Below, piece after piece: positions 9,918 to 18,522 of a stretch of 64,000 nt of DNA (the stretch's first letter is position 1; every line of letters starts with the position of its first letter). The notes under the pieces are model-generated. The model searched no databases. It worked only from the letters and a program-made list of their open reading frames with translations, and was not told the DNA's origin. This stretch comes from Rhodanobacter glycinis. GTDB lineage: Bacteria; Pseudomonadota; Gammaproteobacteria; Xanthomonadales; Rhodanobacteraceae. The DNA lies in the NCBI RefSeq assembly GCF_006438785.1, contig NZ_RCZB01000004.1:129810-193809 (forward strand), in the 5' to 3' direction. The translations under genes were made by a program, and so were the position numbers.

Positions 9918-10949
9918 TCAGCCCTGCGCGCCGTCCGCTTCCAGGTGGTAATGCGTGGCCATCTCGATCTCTTGCTTCGAGCCGAGGAAGACCGGTACGC
10001 GCTGATGCAGTCCGGACGGCTGGACGTCCATGATCCGCTCGCGGCCGGTGGTCGCCGCGCCGCCGGCCTGCTCGACGATGAAGGCCATCGGATTGGCCTC
10101 ATACATCAATCGCAGCTTGCCGCCCTGCTGCAGGATCTTCGCGTCAAGCGGGTAATAGAACACGCCGCCACGGGTCACGATGCGATGCACGTCGGCGACC
10201 ATCGAGGCGACCCAGCGCATGTTGAAGTCCTTGCCGCGCGGACCGTCCTTGCCGGCCAGCAGCTCGCCGATGTAGCGCTGCATCGGCGCCTGCCAGTGAC
10301 GCTGGTTCGACATGTTGATGGCGAACTCGGTGGCGGTTTCGGGGATCCGGATGTCGCGTCGGCTCAGCATGAAACTGCCGACCTCGCGCTCCAGCGTGAA
10401 CTCGTGGGTGCCGTGGCCGAAGGTCAGCACCAGCACGGTGGCCGGGCCGTACACCACGTAGCCGGCGGCGAGCTGTTCGGTACCCGGCTGCATGAAATGC
10501 TCGACCTTTGGCTCGGTCACGTCATCGGGGCAGCGCAGCACCGAGAAGATCGTGCCGACCGAGATGTTGACGTCGATGTTCGACGAACCGTCCAGCGGAT
10601 CGAACAGCAGCAGGTGGTTGCCCTTCGGATAGCCGTCCGGAATCTGCTGCGGGTCTTCCATCTCCTCCGACGCGCAGGCGGCGAGGTGGCCGCCCCAGGC
10701 ATTTGCCTCCAGCAGGATCTCGTTGGAGATCACGTCCAGCTTCTTCTGCGCCTCGCCCTGGATGTTCATGCTCAACGCACCGCCGCTGCCGGCCATGCCC
10801 AGCACGCCGCCCAGCGCGCCCTTGTTGGTGGCCACCGCGATGCGCTTGCACGCGCGCGCGACCACCTCGATCAGCAGGGAAAGTTCGGCGTTGATGTGGC
10901 CGGCGCGGCGTTCCTCGATCAGGAACTGGATCAGCGAGATGGGCTTCAT
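9918..10949 (-). CDS. fbp: class I fructose-1,6-bisphosphatase
   Basis: This cytosolic gluconeogenic enzyme removes the 1-phosphate from fructose 1,6-bisphosphate to give fructose 6-phosphate. It has 343 residues, close to the bacterial class I length. The metal-binding signature [13 protein letters not shown] is at about 115-127, preceded by the acidic SEEME segment. The substrate-binding region [27 protein letters not shown] lies towards the C-terminus. The frame is open 25 codons further upstream, but the conserved [10 protein letters not shown] begins at the ATG at 10949. It is transcribed away from the DJ-1-like gene. Confidence 0.95.
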   Translation of the reverse strand: MKPISLIQFLIEERRAGHINAELSLLIEVVARACKRIAVATNKGALGGVLGMAGSGGALSMNIQGEAQKKLDVISNEILLEANAWGGHLAACASEEMEDPQQIPDGYPKGNHLLLFDPLDGSSNIDVNISVGTIFSVLRCPDDVTEPKVEHFMQPGTEQLAAGYVVYGPATVLVLTFGHGTHEFTLEREVGSFMLSRRDIRIPETATEFAINMSNQRHWQAPMQRYIGELLAGKDGPRGKDFNMRWVASMVADVHRIVTRGGVFYYPLDAKILQQGGKLRLMYEANPMAFIVEQAGGAATTGRERIMDVQPSGLHQRVPVFLGSKQEIEMATHYHLEADGAQG

Positions 10950-11100
10950 GTCGGGTCCGTGGCAGAAGAATGGGGCATTGTCCCGGCTGCGGCTGAACAG
11001 CGCCAGCATGGCCGCGCCGGCCACGGCGCCGCCCGTCTACTGACAGCACGTTGGCAGCAGGGGGTGGGCAAGCTGTACCTCCATAGCGGAGGGATACAAC

Positions 11101-11709
11101 ATGCGCGATACGGTTTATTTCCTGATCTTTGACGGTTTCGCCGACTGGCAGGCCGCGCTGGCGCTGTGCGAGATCCGTCGCCCCGGCGACTGGCTGGTGC
11201 AGACGGTGGGCTTCACCAGGGCTCCGGTGATGTCGATGGGTGGCCTCGGCGTGCGGCCGGATGTGTCACTGGCCCAACTCGACCCGCAGCGCGCGGCGCT
11301 GCTGATCGTGCCGGGCGGTCATCTGTGGCAACGGGGCGAAGGCGAACCCGCAGTGACCACCATCCGTCAGTTGCACGCGGGCGGCGCGCCGGTGGCCGGC
11401 ATCGACAGCGGCGTACTCGCGCTGGCCCGCGCTGGCCTGCTCGACCACTGCCGGCATACCGGCAACTGGTCCGGCCAGATCGTGAGTCAGGTACCCGCCT
11501 ACGGCGGCGCCGAGCAGTACGACAACGACGTGCTGGCGGTCAGCGATGGCGGCGTGATCACGGCCAGTCACCTGGGCAGCGTGGAATTTGCTCGCGAGGT
11601 GATCCGCACGCTGGATCTCTATAGCGCCAGTGACCGTGAGCACTGGTTCCGCCTGTTCAAGCACGCCCAACTGCCGCCGTGGTGTATCGGCGAAGCCATG
11701 GCGGCGTGA
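11101..11709 (+). CDS. DJ-1/PfpI superfamily protein lacking the nucleophilic cysteine
   Basis: A 202-residue type-1 glutamine-amidotransferase-like fold. The N-terminal strand is VYFLIFDGFADWQAALAL (with the conserved Asp/Glu region), the middle has LLIVPGGHLW, and the nucleophile elbow region reads VAGIDSGVLALARAGLLDH. Active members usually read A-I-C-x-G at this elbow, so the cysteine appears replaced by aspartate, arguing against protease, chaperone or glyoxalase activity of the usual kind. A GGAGG eight bases upstream supports the start. It heads a plus-strand cluster with a 72-residue ORF, a GFA protein, a GST and a WYL regulator. Confidence 0.8.
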   Translation: MRDTVYFLIFDGFADWQAALALCEIRRPGDWLVQTVGFTRAPVMSMGGLGVRPDVSLAQLDPQRAALLIVPGGHLWQRGEGEPAVTTIRQLHAGGAPVAGIDSGVLALARAGLLDHCRHTGNWSGQIVSQVPAYGGAEQYDNDVLAVSDGGVITASHLGSVEFAREVIRTLDLYSASDREHWFRLFKHAQLPPWCIGEAMAA

Positions 11710-11716
11710 GGAGATA

Positions 11717-11935
11717 ATGACAATGAACAAGATCCTGCAACGTACGCTGATGGCGTATCGCCCGCTGTATTTGAATGGCCTGCTGCTGGACGGGCGGCAC
11801 GGGTTGCCGGCGTCCCTTGCACAGCACGATCCGGCGCCGCCGGATCGCGAGGCGCGCTCCGGCCGGCGCGTGCTGCTGGTCGCCCTGACCGGCCTTGGCC
11901 GTCACCTTTTCTCCCATCGGAGCAAGTCGTGCTGA
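11717..11935 (+). CDS. 72-residue protein overlapping the GFA gene, unknown
   Basis: ATG at 11717 follows GGAG directly after the DJ-1-like gene, and the stop overlaps the GTG start of the GFA gene by seven bases, so the three genes look translationally coupled. The product is basic (ending SHRSKSC) with a conserved-looking N-terminus [21 protein letters not shown] and one moderately hydrophobic stretch near residues 54-62. I recognise no domain. The compact spacing is the main reason to believe it is real. Confidence 0.5.
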   Translation: MTMNKILQRTLMAYRPLYLNGLLLDGRHGLPASLAQHDPAPPDREARSGRRVLLVALTGLGRHLFSHRSKSC

Positions 11936-12333
11936 AGACCTATCGCGGCAGTTGCCATTGCGGCGCGGTGCGTCTTGAAGCGGACATCGACCTCGCCGCC
12001 GGCACCGGCCGCTGCAATTGCTCGATCTGCACCAAGACGCGCCACTGGGGTGTGGTCGTGAAGCCCGCCGCGTTCCGCCTGCTGGCGGGCGAGGCGGCGC
12101 TGTCGGATTACCAGTTCAACACCCGCAGCGCCCATCATCTGTTCTGCCAGTACTGCGGCGTGCGCCCGTTCGGTCGCGGTCATGTCGAGGAGATCGGTGG
12201 CGACTACGTGTCGATCAACCTCGCCTGCCTCGACGATGCCGAAGCGCAGGAGCTGATCGACGCCCCGCTGCATTTCTCCGACGGGCGCAACAACAACTGG
12301 ATGTCGGCACCGGTCGAGACGCGGCATCTCTGA
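11929..12333 (+). CDS. GFA family (glutathione-dependent formaldehyde-activating-like) protein
   Basis: A 134-residue zinc protein. The cysteines fit the GFA fold: C9 and C11 in SCHCG, C29/C31/C34 in CNCSIC, and C73/C76 in FCQYCG. Gfa enzymes of methylotrophs were proposed to add glutathione to formaldehyde, while most family members have unknown substrates. It starts with GTG just after GGAGC and within the end of the preceding ORF. A glutathione S-transferase follows 27 bases later, which fits a glutathione-linked detoxification role (inference). Confidence 0.85.
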   Translation: MLKTYRGSCHCGAVRLEADIDLAAGTGRCNCSICTKTRHWGVVVKPAAFRLLAGEAALSDYQFNTRSAHHLFCQYCGVRPFGRGHVEEIGGDYVSINLACLDDAEAQELIDAPLHFSDGRNNNWMSAPVETRHL

Positions 12334-12360
12334 TCCCTTCACCTTGCACGGGCCACACCG

Positions 12361-12990
12361 ATGAATCATCCACGCGTCACCTTCTTCCATTCGCCACAGA
12401 GCCGCTCCGCCGGCACCCGCGCGCTGCTCGAAGAGCTTGGTGCCGACTATGACCTGCATGTGCTCAGCCTGAAGGCCGGCGAGCAGCGCCAGCCGGCCTA
12501 CCTGGCGATCAATCCGATGGGCAAGGTGCCGGCCATCCTGCATGGCGACGCGTTGATCACCGAACAGCCGGCGGTGTTCATGTACCTGGCCGATCTCTAT
12601 CCCGAGGCGAAGCTGGCGCCGCCGATTGGTGACCCGCTGCGCGGGCCGTACCTGCGCTGGATGGTGTTCTACGGCTCGTGCTTCGAGCCGGCGCTGGTCG
12701 ACAAGTCGATGCAACGCGAGCCGGCGCCGCCGGCGACCTCGCCGTATGGCGACTTCGACACCATGCTGAAGACGTTGACCGACCAGCTCGAAAATGGGCC
12801 GTACCTGCTCGGCGATACGTTCAGCGCGGCCGACGTGCTGTGGGGTACGGCGCTGAACTGGACCACCATGTTCAAGCTGGTGCCGGAGCTGCCGGTGATC
12901 CGCGCTTACATCGACCGGGTGGTTTCGCGCCCGGCCATGCAGCGTGCGGCGGCGAAGGATGCCGAGCTGGCTGTCACGCTGGCAGCGTGA
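12361..12990 (+). CDS. glutathione S-transferase family protein
   Basis: A 209-residue cytosolic GST-type protein. The thioredoxin-like N-terminal domain (1-80) contains a possible catalytic Ser in SPQSRSAG, the cis-proline region NPMGKVPAIL and the glutathione-binding EQPAVFMYL. The all-helical C-terminal domain includes LLGDTFSAADVLWG, the conserved N-capping/hydrophobic staple motif. It would conjugate or reduce electrophiles using glutathione. No strong ribosome-binding sequence is seen before the ATG. Confidence 0.88.
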   Translation: MNHPRVTFFHSPQSRSAGTRALLEELGADYDLHVLSLKAGEQRQPAYLAINPMGKVPAILHGDALITEQPAVFMYLADLYPEAKLAPPIGDPLRGPYLRWMVFYGSCFEPALVDKSMQREPAPPATSPYGDFDTMLKTLTDQLENGPYLLGDTFSAADVLWGTALNWTTMFKLVPELPVIRAYIDRVVSRPAMQRAAAKDAELAVTLAA

Positions 12991-13059
12991 TGCGATGAAG
13001 CATGACCGGCGTGACGTTCGGCGCTGTTCGTCATCGCCGACCTCGGCGATGATGTGCGG

Positions 13060-13764
13060 ATGCGTCGAGCCGATCGCCTGTTCCTCATCATCCATGCCCT
13101 GCGCGGCCGGCGAACCGCGCTGCAGGCGCGCTCGCTGGCGCAGACGCTGGGCGTCTCGCTGCGCACGGTCTATCGCGATGTGGCCGACCTGCAGCTGTCC
13201 GGCGTGCCGATCGAGGGCGAAGCCGGTGTCGGTTACGTGCTGCGCAAGGGTTCGGACATCCCGCCGCTGATGTTCACCGCGAGCGAACTGGAGGCACTGG
13301 TGGTCGGTTCGCGCTTCGTGCGCGCGTTCGCCGGCACGCAACTGGCCGAAAGCGCGCAGTCTGCTTTGCTCAAGATCGAAGCGGTATTGCCGCCCGAATT
13401 GCGCGAGCGCTCGGCGCGCACGCGGATCTTCGCGCCGGTGTGGCGCGACCAGCACCGCGACGACTTCGCCGCCCTGATCGACCGCTTGCACGCGGCCATC
13501 GTGGGCAACCAGGTGTTGCAGCTGGAGTACCGCGATGAAAGCGGCCGCGCCAGCACGCGCGAGGTCGAGCCGCTGTGCCTCTCGTTCTGGGGCGGCAAGT
13601 GGACGCTGGGCGCGTGGTGCCGGCTGCGCCGCGATTTCCGCAATTTCCGCCCGGACCGCATCGATGCCAGCGCGCCGAGTGGCGAATGCTTTGTGGAAAC
13701 CGACGGGCGCGACCTGGCCGCCTATCTGCGCGCGGTCGGCGTCGGCAAGCTCGATCTGGGCTGA
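13060..13764 (+). CDS. HTH/WYL-domain transcriptional regulator (YafY type)
   Basis: A 234-residue regulator. The N-terminal winged helix reads ALQARSLAQTLGVSLRTVYRDVADL (about 20-45), followed by GVGYVLR. The WYL-domain ligand-binding region contains the REVEPLCLSFWGGKWTLGAWCRLRRDFRNFRPDRI block. WYL proteins bind nucleic-acid or nucleotide ligands and control stress and defence genes. It lies 69 bases after the GST gene on the same strand and probably regulates that detoxification cluster (inference). A GTG at 13054 is an alternative start. Confidence 0.88.
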   Translation: MRRADRLFLIIHALRGRRTALQARSLAQTLGVSLRTVYRDVADLQLSGVPIEGEAGVGYVLRKGSDIPPLMFTASELEALVVGSRFVRAFAGTQLAESAQSALLKIEAVLPPELRERSARTRIFAPVWRDQHRDDFAALIDRLHAAIVGNQVLQLEYRDESGRASTREVEPLCLSFWGGKWTLGAWCRLRRDFRNFRPDRIDASAPSGECFVETDGRDLAAYLRAVGVGKLDLG

Positions 13765-13870
13765 GCGGCGCGGCCGGCCACATTGCCATATGCCGGCTTG
13801 ATGGCGACGATATGCATCCAGATCACCCCGCGTGATGGATGATGACGTCGTCAAGCAAGAAGGAACCCGC

Positions 13871-15697
13871 GTGAAGAAGACCCTGATGATGACCCTGCTG
13901 GCTGCGCTCGCGCTGGCCCCGGGCGCATGGCCGCTGCATGCGGCCGCGATCATGCCGGCCAGCCAGACCGCCGCCAGCGCCGATGCGCATTTCAGGACCA
14001 TCTACGCCACCGAATGGGCATGGCGTACCGGCCAAGCCGGCATCAGCACGTCGGGCGAATCGCAGCCCAACGAAGGCCGGCTCGACAATGTCGATGCAAC
14101 CCGCCAGCAGCAGCGGCTGGATTACTGGCAGAACGTGCTCAGGCAACTGGATGGCGTCGACGTGGCGCACCTGTCGCCGGCCAACCAGGTCAACTACGCG
14201 ATCTACCGCGAGCAAATCGACAACTTCGTCGCCGGCCAGAAATTCATGAACTGGCAGATGCCGTTCAACAGCGACTCGGCGTTCTGGTCGGACATCGGCT
14301 ACGAACTCGGCGGCGATCGACTGCGTACGGTCGACGACTACCACAGGTACCTCGACCGGCTTGGCCAGATTCCGGTCTATTTCGATCAGCAGATCGCCAA
14401 CATGCGGCTCGGCCTGCAGCGCGGTTTCAGTGTGCCGCGCGAGGTACTCAAGGGTCGCGATGCGTCGATCGCCGCGGTGGCCGAGTTGAAGGATCCGACC
14501 CAGAGCAGCTTCTACGCACCATTCAGGCAGCTGCCCGCGTCGATCCCGGCCGATCAGGCGCAGCTGCTGCAGGGCCAGGCGCTGGCGCGCATCCGCGACG
14601 GCGTGATTCCCGCGTACGCGAAGCTGCTGGAATTCTTCCGCAACGACTATGTGCCGCAGGCGCGCACCACGCTGGCGGCCGAAGCGTTGCCCAATGGCAA
14701 GGCGTTCTATCGCCAGCAGATCCGCGAATACACCACGCTGGACCTCGGGCCCGACGCGATCCACCAGATCGGCCTCGACCAGGTGGCGAAGATCCACGCG
14801 CAGATGCTGGACGTGATGGCGGACTCCGGCTTCAAGGGCAGCTTTCCCGAGTTCCTGCAGTTTCTGCGCAGCGACCCCCAGTTCTACGCGAAGACGCCCG
14901 ACGAGCTGCTGATGCGCAGTGCGTGGGTGGCCAAGCAAGTGGACGGCCAGATGGCCAGATACTTCGGCCACCTGCCGCGCCAGCGCTTCAGCATCCAGCC
15001 GGTGCCGGCCGACATCGCGCCGTACTACACCTCCGGCCGCGGCGGCGCGGACGTCTATCTGGTCAATACCTACGACCTGCCGTCGCGGCCGCTGTACAAC
15101 ATGCCCGCGCTGACCCTGCACGAGTCCTATCCGGGCCACGCGCTGCAGCTGGAGCTGGCCGACGAGCAGCACGGCCAGCCGGCATTCCGCCGCAACAGCT
15201 ACATCTCCGCCTACGGCGAAGGCTGGGGTCTGTACTCGGAATATCTCGGCAACGAAATGGGCATCTACAAGACGCCTTATCAGCGCTTCGGCTACCTCAC
15301 CTACCAGATGTGGCGCGCCTGCCGGCTGGTGGTCGATACCGGCATCCATCACCTGGGCTGGACGCGCCAGCAAGGCATCGACTACCTCACCGTCAACACC
15401 GCGCTGTCCGCGCGCGAAATCGCCAACGAAGTCGACCGCTACATCAGCTGGCCCGGTCAGGCGCTGTCGTATGAACTTGGCTACCTGAAGATCCTGGAGC
15501 TGCGCGCCAGGGCGGAAAAGGCGCTGGGCGCGAAGTTCGACATCCGCCACTTCCACGACACCATGCTGTCGACCGGCTCGGTGCCGTTGCCGGTGCTGGA
15601 GCAGCGCATCGACCGTTTCATCGCCGATGGCGGACCGGAGCCCGACTTCGGCTGCGATTGCGCGAAAGGCGGCAAAGCCGCATCGTCGACGCCTTGA
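13871..15697 (+). CDS. exported DUF885 metallopeptidase-like protein
   Basis: A 608-residue periplasmic protein. The signal peptide starts at GTG 13871 (MKKTLMMTLLAALALAPGAW), preceded by AGGAA at good spacing; the frame opens 13 codons earlier without such support. The DUF885 domain fills the rest. The zinc motif HESYPGH begins at residue 417 and is followed by the GEGWGLYSE motif that supplies the third ligand, an arrangement seen in gluzincin-like carboxypeptidases. It probably trims peptides in the periplasm; the natural substrate is unknown. Confidence 0.88.
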   Translation: MKKTLMMTLLAALALAPGAWPLHAAAIMPASQTAASADAHFRTIYATEWAWRTGQAGISTSGESQPNEGRLDNVDATRQQQRLDYWQNVLRQLDGVDVAHLSPANQVNYAIYREQIDNFVAGQKFMNWQMPFNSDSAFWSDIGYELGGDRLRTVDDYHRYLDRLGQIPVYFDQQIANMRLGLQRGFSVPREVLKGRDASIAAVAELKDPTQSSFYAPFRQLPASIPADQAQLLQGQALARIRDGVIPAYAKLLEFFRNDYVPQARTTLAAEALPNGKAFYRQQIREYTTLDLGPDAIHQIGLDQVAKIHAQMLDVMADSGFKGSFPEFLQFLRSDPQFYAKTPDELLMRSAWVAKQVDGQMARYFGHLPRQRFSIQPVPADIAPYYTSGRGGADVYLVNTYDLPSRPLYNMPALTLHESYPGHALQLELADEQHGQPAFRRNSYISAYGEGWGLYSEYLGNEMGIYKTPYQRFGYLTYQMWRACRLVVDTGIHHLGWTRQQGIDYLTVNTALSAREIANEVDRYISWPGQALSYELGYLKILELRARAEKALGAKFDIRHFHDTMLSTGSVPLPVLEQRIDRFIADGGPEPDFGCDCAKGGKAASSTP

Positions 15698-15705
15698 AGT
15701 CAGCT

Positions 15706-15758
15706 TGGTCAATAATTGACCATACTTCTCTTGTGGAGTAGATTGAAGTTCAACTTCA
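15706..15758 (+). promoter_or_regulatory. toxin-antitoxin promoter with two palindromic operators
   Basis: Two different perfect dyads flank a promoter. TGGTCAATAATTGACCA (15706-15722) overlaps the -35 TTGACC (15716-15721). TGAAGTTCAACTTCA (15744-15758) starts at the end of the -10 TAGATT (15739-15744). The spacer is exactly 17 bases. AAGGAG follows at 15760-15765, eight bases before the antitoxin ATG. Antitoxin or complex binding to either dyad would block RNA polymerase, as expected for an autoregulated type II module. Confidence 0.75.
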
Positions 15759-15773
15759 CAAGGAGAGTTTCGC

Positions 15774-16166
15774 ATGTTGGCCCAGCCGCTGCTCGAAACC
15801 GCTCCCGCCGGCGAGCTCGGTGGCCCGGCACTGCGCGTCTTCTTCCGCCTCGCCGAGCAGTGGAAGCTGCGCATCGCGGAGCAGCGCAAGCTGCTCGGCG
15901 ACCCGCCGGAATCGACGTTCTACAAGTGGAAGCGCCAGCAGGATGGCGCGCCAGGCCGCGACACGATCGAGCGGATCAGCTACCTGCTCGGCATCTGGAA
16001 ATCGCTGCAGATCCTGTTTCCCGATCCGGAGCAGGCCGACGCGTGGCTGCACAAGCCGAATGCAGCGGCGTTGTTCGGCGGCCACTCCGCGCTGGAACGC
16101 ATGCTGTCGGGCAACGTCGCCGACCTGTATGTGGTGCGCCAGTATCTGGATGCGCAGCGCGGTTGA
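15774..16166 (+). CDS. antitoxin, MbcA/ParS/Xre (DUF2384) family
   Basis: A 130-residue antitoxin. The N-terminal half resembles the Xre-like helical DNA-binding domain (about 20-70, including ESTFYKWKRQQ). The C-terminal toxin-binding domain carries the characteristic DAWLHKPNAAALFGGHSALERMLSGNVADLYVVRQYLDA pattern. It should neutralise the adjacent RES toxin by covering its active site and repress the operon through the two upstream dyads. Start and ribosome binding site are unambiguous. Confidence 0.9.
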   Translation: MLAQPLLETAPAGELGGPALRVFFRLAEQWKLRIAEQRKLLGDPPESTFYKWKRQQDGAPGRDTIERISYLLGIWKSLQILFPDPEQADAWLHKPNAAALFGGHSALERMLSGNVADLYVVRQYLDAQRG

Positions 16167-16260
16167 GTGAAGTGTGGACATGGTCGCGACCGGCGAGACG
16201 GTCGCGCGACATGCTTGGTTCCTGCCCCTGCGCGCCGCTTCCGCCTGTCACGGACTTCCG

Positions 16261-16947
16261 ATGCCGACCACGTTGCCACCGATCAAGCGCATTCGCTGGA
16301 CTCACGCGTACCGCATCGTGCCAAGCCGCTTCCCGCCGATCGGCGTGTACGACCGCATCGCCGATCCGGCGGATCTCGACGCACTGTTCGCGATCGAGGC
16401 GCTGACCAATCCGCGGCTGCGCGAGGAAGCGGGGGCGCTGGAACTGGTACCGCGGGAGCGCCGCATCAGCGGGCCGGGTTCCACCCCGGTGATGGCCGCG
16501 TTCACCCATCTCAATCCCGACGGCAGTCGTTTTTCCGACGGCAGCTGGGGCGTGTTCTACGCCGCGCACAGCGTCGCCACCGCGGTGGAGGAAACGGTGT
16601 ACCACCGCGAGCAGTTCCTTGCCGCTACCGCCGAGCCGGCGTGTGAGATCGAGATGCGCTGTTACCGCACCAGCATCGTGGGCAAGCTGCACGATCTGCG
16701 TGGTGGCTGGCTCGAAGCGCAGGATCCGGACAGCTACGTAGCCAGCGTGGCACTGGCGCGACAGCTGCGCACGACGGGCTCCAACGGCATCGTCTACAAC
16801 AGCGCTCGCCATGCGGGGGAATGCGTGGCCATTTTCTATCCAGATCTGGTGGCGCCGTGCATGCAGTCCGAGCATATGATTTATCGCTGGAACGGACAAC
16901 ACATCGCGATGGTGCTCAAGGTGTCGGCACTTTCGCGTCCGCGCTAA
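16261..16947 (+). CDS. RES-domain toxin (NAD+-degrading)
   Basis: A 228-residue RES protein, partner of the upstream DUF2384 antitoxin. RES toxins deplete NAD+ by phosphorolysis or hydrolysis, halting growth. Conserved features are AYRIVPSRFPPIGVYDR near the N-terminus, FSDGSWGVFYAAHSVATAVEET (about 97-118) holding the arginine/tyrosine/glutamate environment, and SNGIVYNSARHAGECVAIF. An open frame continues upstream to 16174/16180, close to the antitoxin stop. The ATG at 16261 matches where family members start and is preferred. No strong Shine-Dalgarno is seen at either start. Confidence 0.88.
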   Translation: MPTTLPPIKRIRWTHAYRIVPSRFPPIGVYDRIADPADLDALFAIEALTNPRLREEAGALELVPRERRISGPGSTPVMAAFTHLNPDGSRFSDGSWGVFYAAHSVATAVEETVYHREQFLAATAEPACEIEMRCYRTSIVGKLHDLRGGWLEAQDPDSYVASVALARQLRTTGSNGIVYNSARHAGECVAIFYPDLVAPCMQSEHMIYRWNGQHIAMVLKVSALSRPR

Positions 16948-16981
16948 CCTCGGGGCTTGCCCCTGAGCCGACGGCGGAACC

Positions 16982-17644
16982 ATGAAACGACTGATCGTCC
17001 TGCTGTTCGCGTTGCTGCCGCTGCTGGCGCAGGCGCGCGAGAACGATCATGCGCAATGGAATTCGGCCATCGCCGCGTTCGAGGCTGCCGACCGGACACA
17101 TGCACCGGCACCAGGTTCCATCCTGTTCATCGGCAGCTCGTCGATCGAGCACTGGAAATCGCTGACGGCGGATTTTCAGGAAGTGAGGGCCATCAATCGC
17201 GGCTTCGGCGGTTCGGTGATCAGCGACTCGACCTTTTTCGCCGATCGCATCGTGGCGCCCTACCATGCGCGCGCCATCGTCATGTACGCGGGCGACAACG
17301 ACCTGCAGGAAGGCAACAGTCCGGAACAGGTGCGCGACGATTTCGCCGCCTTCGTGCGCAAGGCGCGCACGGTCGATCCCGGCGTGCCGATCGCCTTCGT
17401 CGCGATCAAGCCCAGCGTGGCGCGCGCCGTGCTGCTACCCCAGATCCGACAGGCGAATGCGCTGGTCCGCGCGTATGCCGCAACACAAAAAGACGTGACG
17501 TACCTGGATGTCTTTACGCCCATGCTCAAGGACGGCGCGCCGCAGCCTGATCTTTTCGGGGAAGACGGCCTGCACATGAACCGCAAGGGCTATTTGTTGT
17601 GGATCAACATCATCAAGCCGTGGGTGGATGCGGTGCCGCGCTGA
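16982..17644 (+). CDS. exported SGNH/GDSL hydrolase
   Basis: A 220-residue periplasmic esterase-like protein. After a signal peptide (ending LLAQARE) come the SGNH blocks: the nucleophile in FIGSSSIEHW near residue 52, NRGFGGS, the asparagine in YAGDNDLQEG, and the C-terminal DGLHMN giving Asp and His. Such enzymes remove acyl or acetyl groups from carbohydrates or lipids. It follows the toxin gene by 34 bases but is probably a separate transcription unit. Substrate unknown. Confidence 0.88.
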   Translation: MKRLIVLLFALLPLLAQARENDHAQWNSAIAAFEAADRTHAPAPGSILFIGSSSIEHWKSLTADFQEVRAINRGFGGSVISDSTFFADRIVAPYHARAIVMYAGDNDLQEGNSPEQVRDDFAAFVRKARTVDPGVPIAFVAIKPSVARAVLLPQIRQANALVRAYAATQKDVTYLDVFTPMLKDGAPQPDLFGEDGLHMNRKGYLLWINIIKPWVDAVPR

Positions 17645-17681
17645 ACCGGTCGCTCTCCGCGTGCCGGCGCGATCAAGCAAC

Positions 17682-18437
17682 CTATGCCCGAAGAATGTGG
17701 ATTCCAAGAGCTGCCAGTGGCTTGGTCAAGGCCTTCGGCGTTTCCCGTTCCACCACGATGGTATTGGCCGCCTTGGCTTCTGCGATGACATAAGCAGAGG
17801 CAGCGTTGATCTTCTCCGACGAGGCCAACACCACGATCTCTGCAGCGCGAGCGGCCAAGGCGCGCTTGATATACGCCTCTTCGAGATCACCTGTGCTCAG
17901 CCCTGCAACGGGGTGCACGCCGGTTACTCCCATGAAGTAGATATCCGCGCGAATATGCCCGATGGCTTCGATGGCGGCGGCCCCGACGGTCACGATCGAG
18001 TGTTTGAACAGGCGGCCGCCAATGAGCACCACTTCAATGCCGGGATGGTCGACCAGTTCAACCGCAACGCTGGGACTGTGCGTAACGACAGTGGCCTGAA
18101 GCGTCATGGGAAGGTGTCGCGCCAGCTCGACGCAGGTGGTACCGCCATCGAGAATCGCGACCTGTCCCGGCAGGATCAATTCGGCCGCTTTGCGGGCGAT
18201 GGCTGATTTTGCCGTTGTGCTGATGTGCTTCCGCTGCGAAAAGTCGGCGACAGCCGGCGACGAGGGCAGAGCCCCCCCGTGCACCCGCTGCAGCAACCCG
18301 TCGGCTGCCAACTCTCGCAGATCGCGTCGAATAGTGTCTTCAGACACGCCGAAGGTTTCGCTAAGTGCTTTGGCGATGACCTGTCCGTCTTGCTTGAGCG
18401 TGGCCAGGATGGCTTGTTTGCGATGGGTGGTCAGCAT
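17682..18437 (-). CDS. DeoR/GlpR family transcriptional repressor
   Basis: A 251-residue sugar-phosphate-responsive regulator. The N-terminal winged helix starts MLTTHRKQAILATLKQDG and includes ALSETFGVSEDTIRRDLRELAADGLLQRVHGG. The C-terminal DeoRC effector domain includes ILDGGTTCVELARHL and GVHPVAGLSTGDLEEAYIKRAL. ATG at 18437 gives the canonical N-terminus; ATG at 18464 is possible but would overlap the repeated operator. It is divergent from nudK and almost certainly controls the shared 86-base intergenic region. Third-codon GC is visibly lower than in neighbouring genes. Confidence 0.9.
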   Translation of the reverse strand: MLTTHRKQAILATLKQDGQVIAKALSETFGVSEDTIRRDLRELAADGLLQRVHGGALPSSPAVADFSQRKHISTTAKSAIARKAAELILPGQVAILDGGTTCVELARHLPMTLQATVVTHSPSVAVELVDHPGIEVVLIGGRLFKHSIVTVGAAAIEAIGHIRADIYFMGVTGVHPVAGLSTGDLEEAYIKRALAARAAEIVVLASSEKINAASAYVIAEAKAANTIVVERETPKALTKPLAALGIHILRA

Positions 18438-18444
18438 GGTGTTC

Positions 18445-18481
18445 TGCACGAAAATAATTGACATTGCACGATAATGCACGA
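18445..18481. promoter_or_regulatory. three helically phased TGCACGA repeats, likely DeoR-type operator
   Basis: TGCACGA occurs at 18445-18451, 18465-18471 and 18475-18481, i.e. 20 and 10 bases apart, all in the same orientation and hence on one face of the helix. A TTGACA (18458-18463) lies among them and may be a -35 element for the nudK direction. The position between the divergent repressor and nudK makes autoregulation and repression of nudK the natural reading. Confidence 0.65.
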
Positions 18482-18522
18482 TACGGTTTTAGGTACTCCT
18501 TGTCCAGAAGAGATCCGGTGCC

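Noticed and set aside
9794..10102. Longer N-terminus for the patatin protein.
   Set aside because: It would overlap the end of fructose-bisphosphatase and precede a lipoprotein signal, which must be N-terminal.
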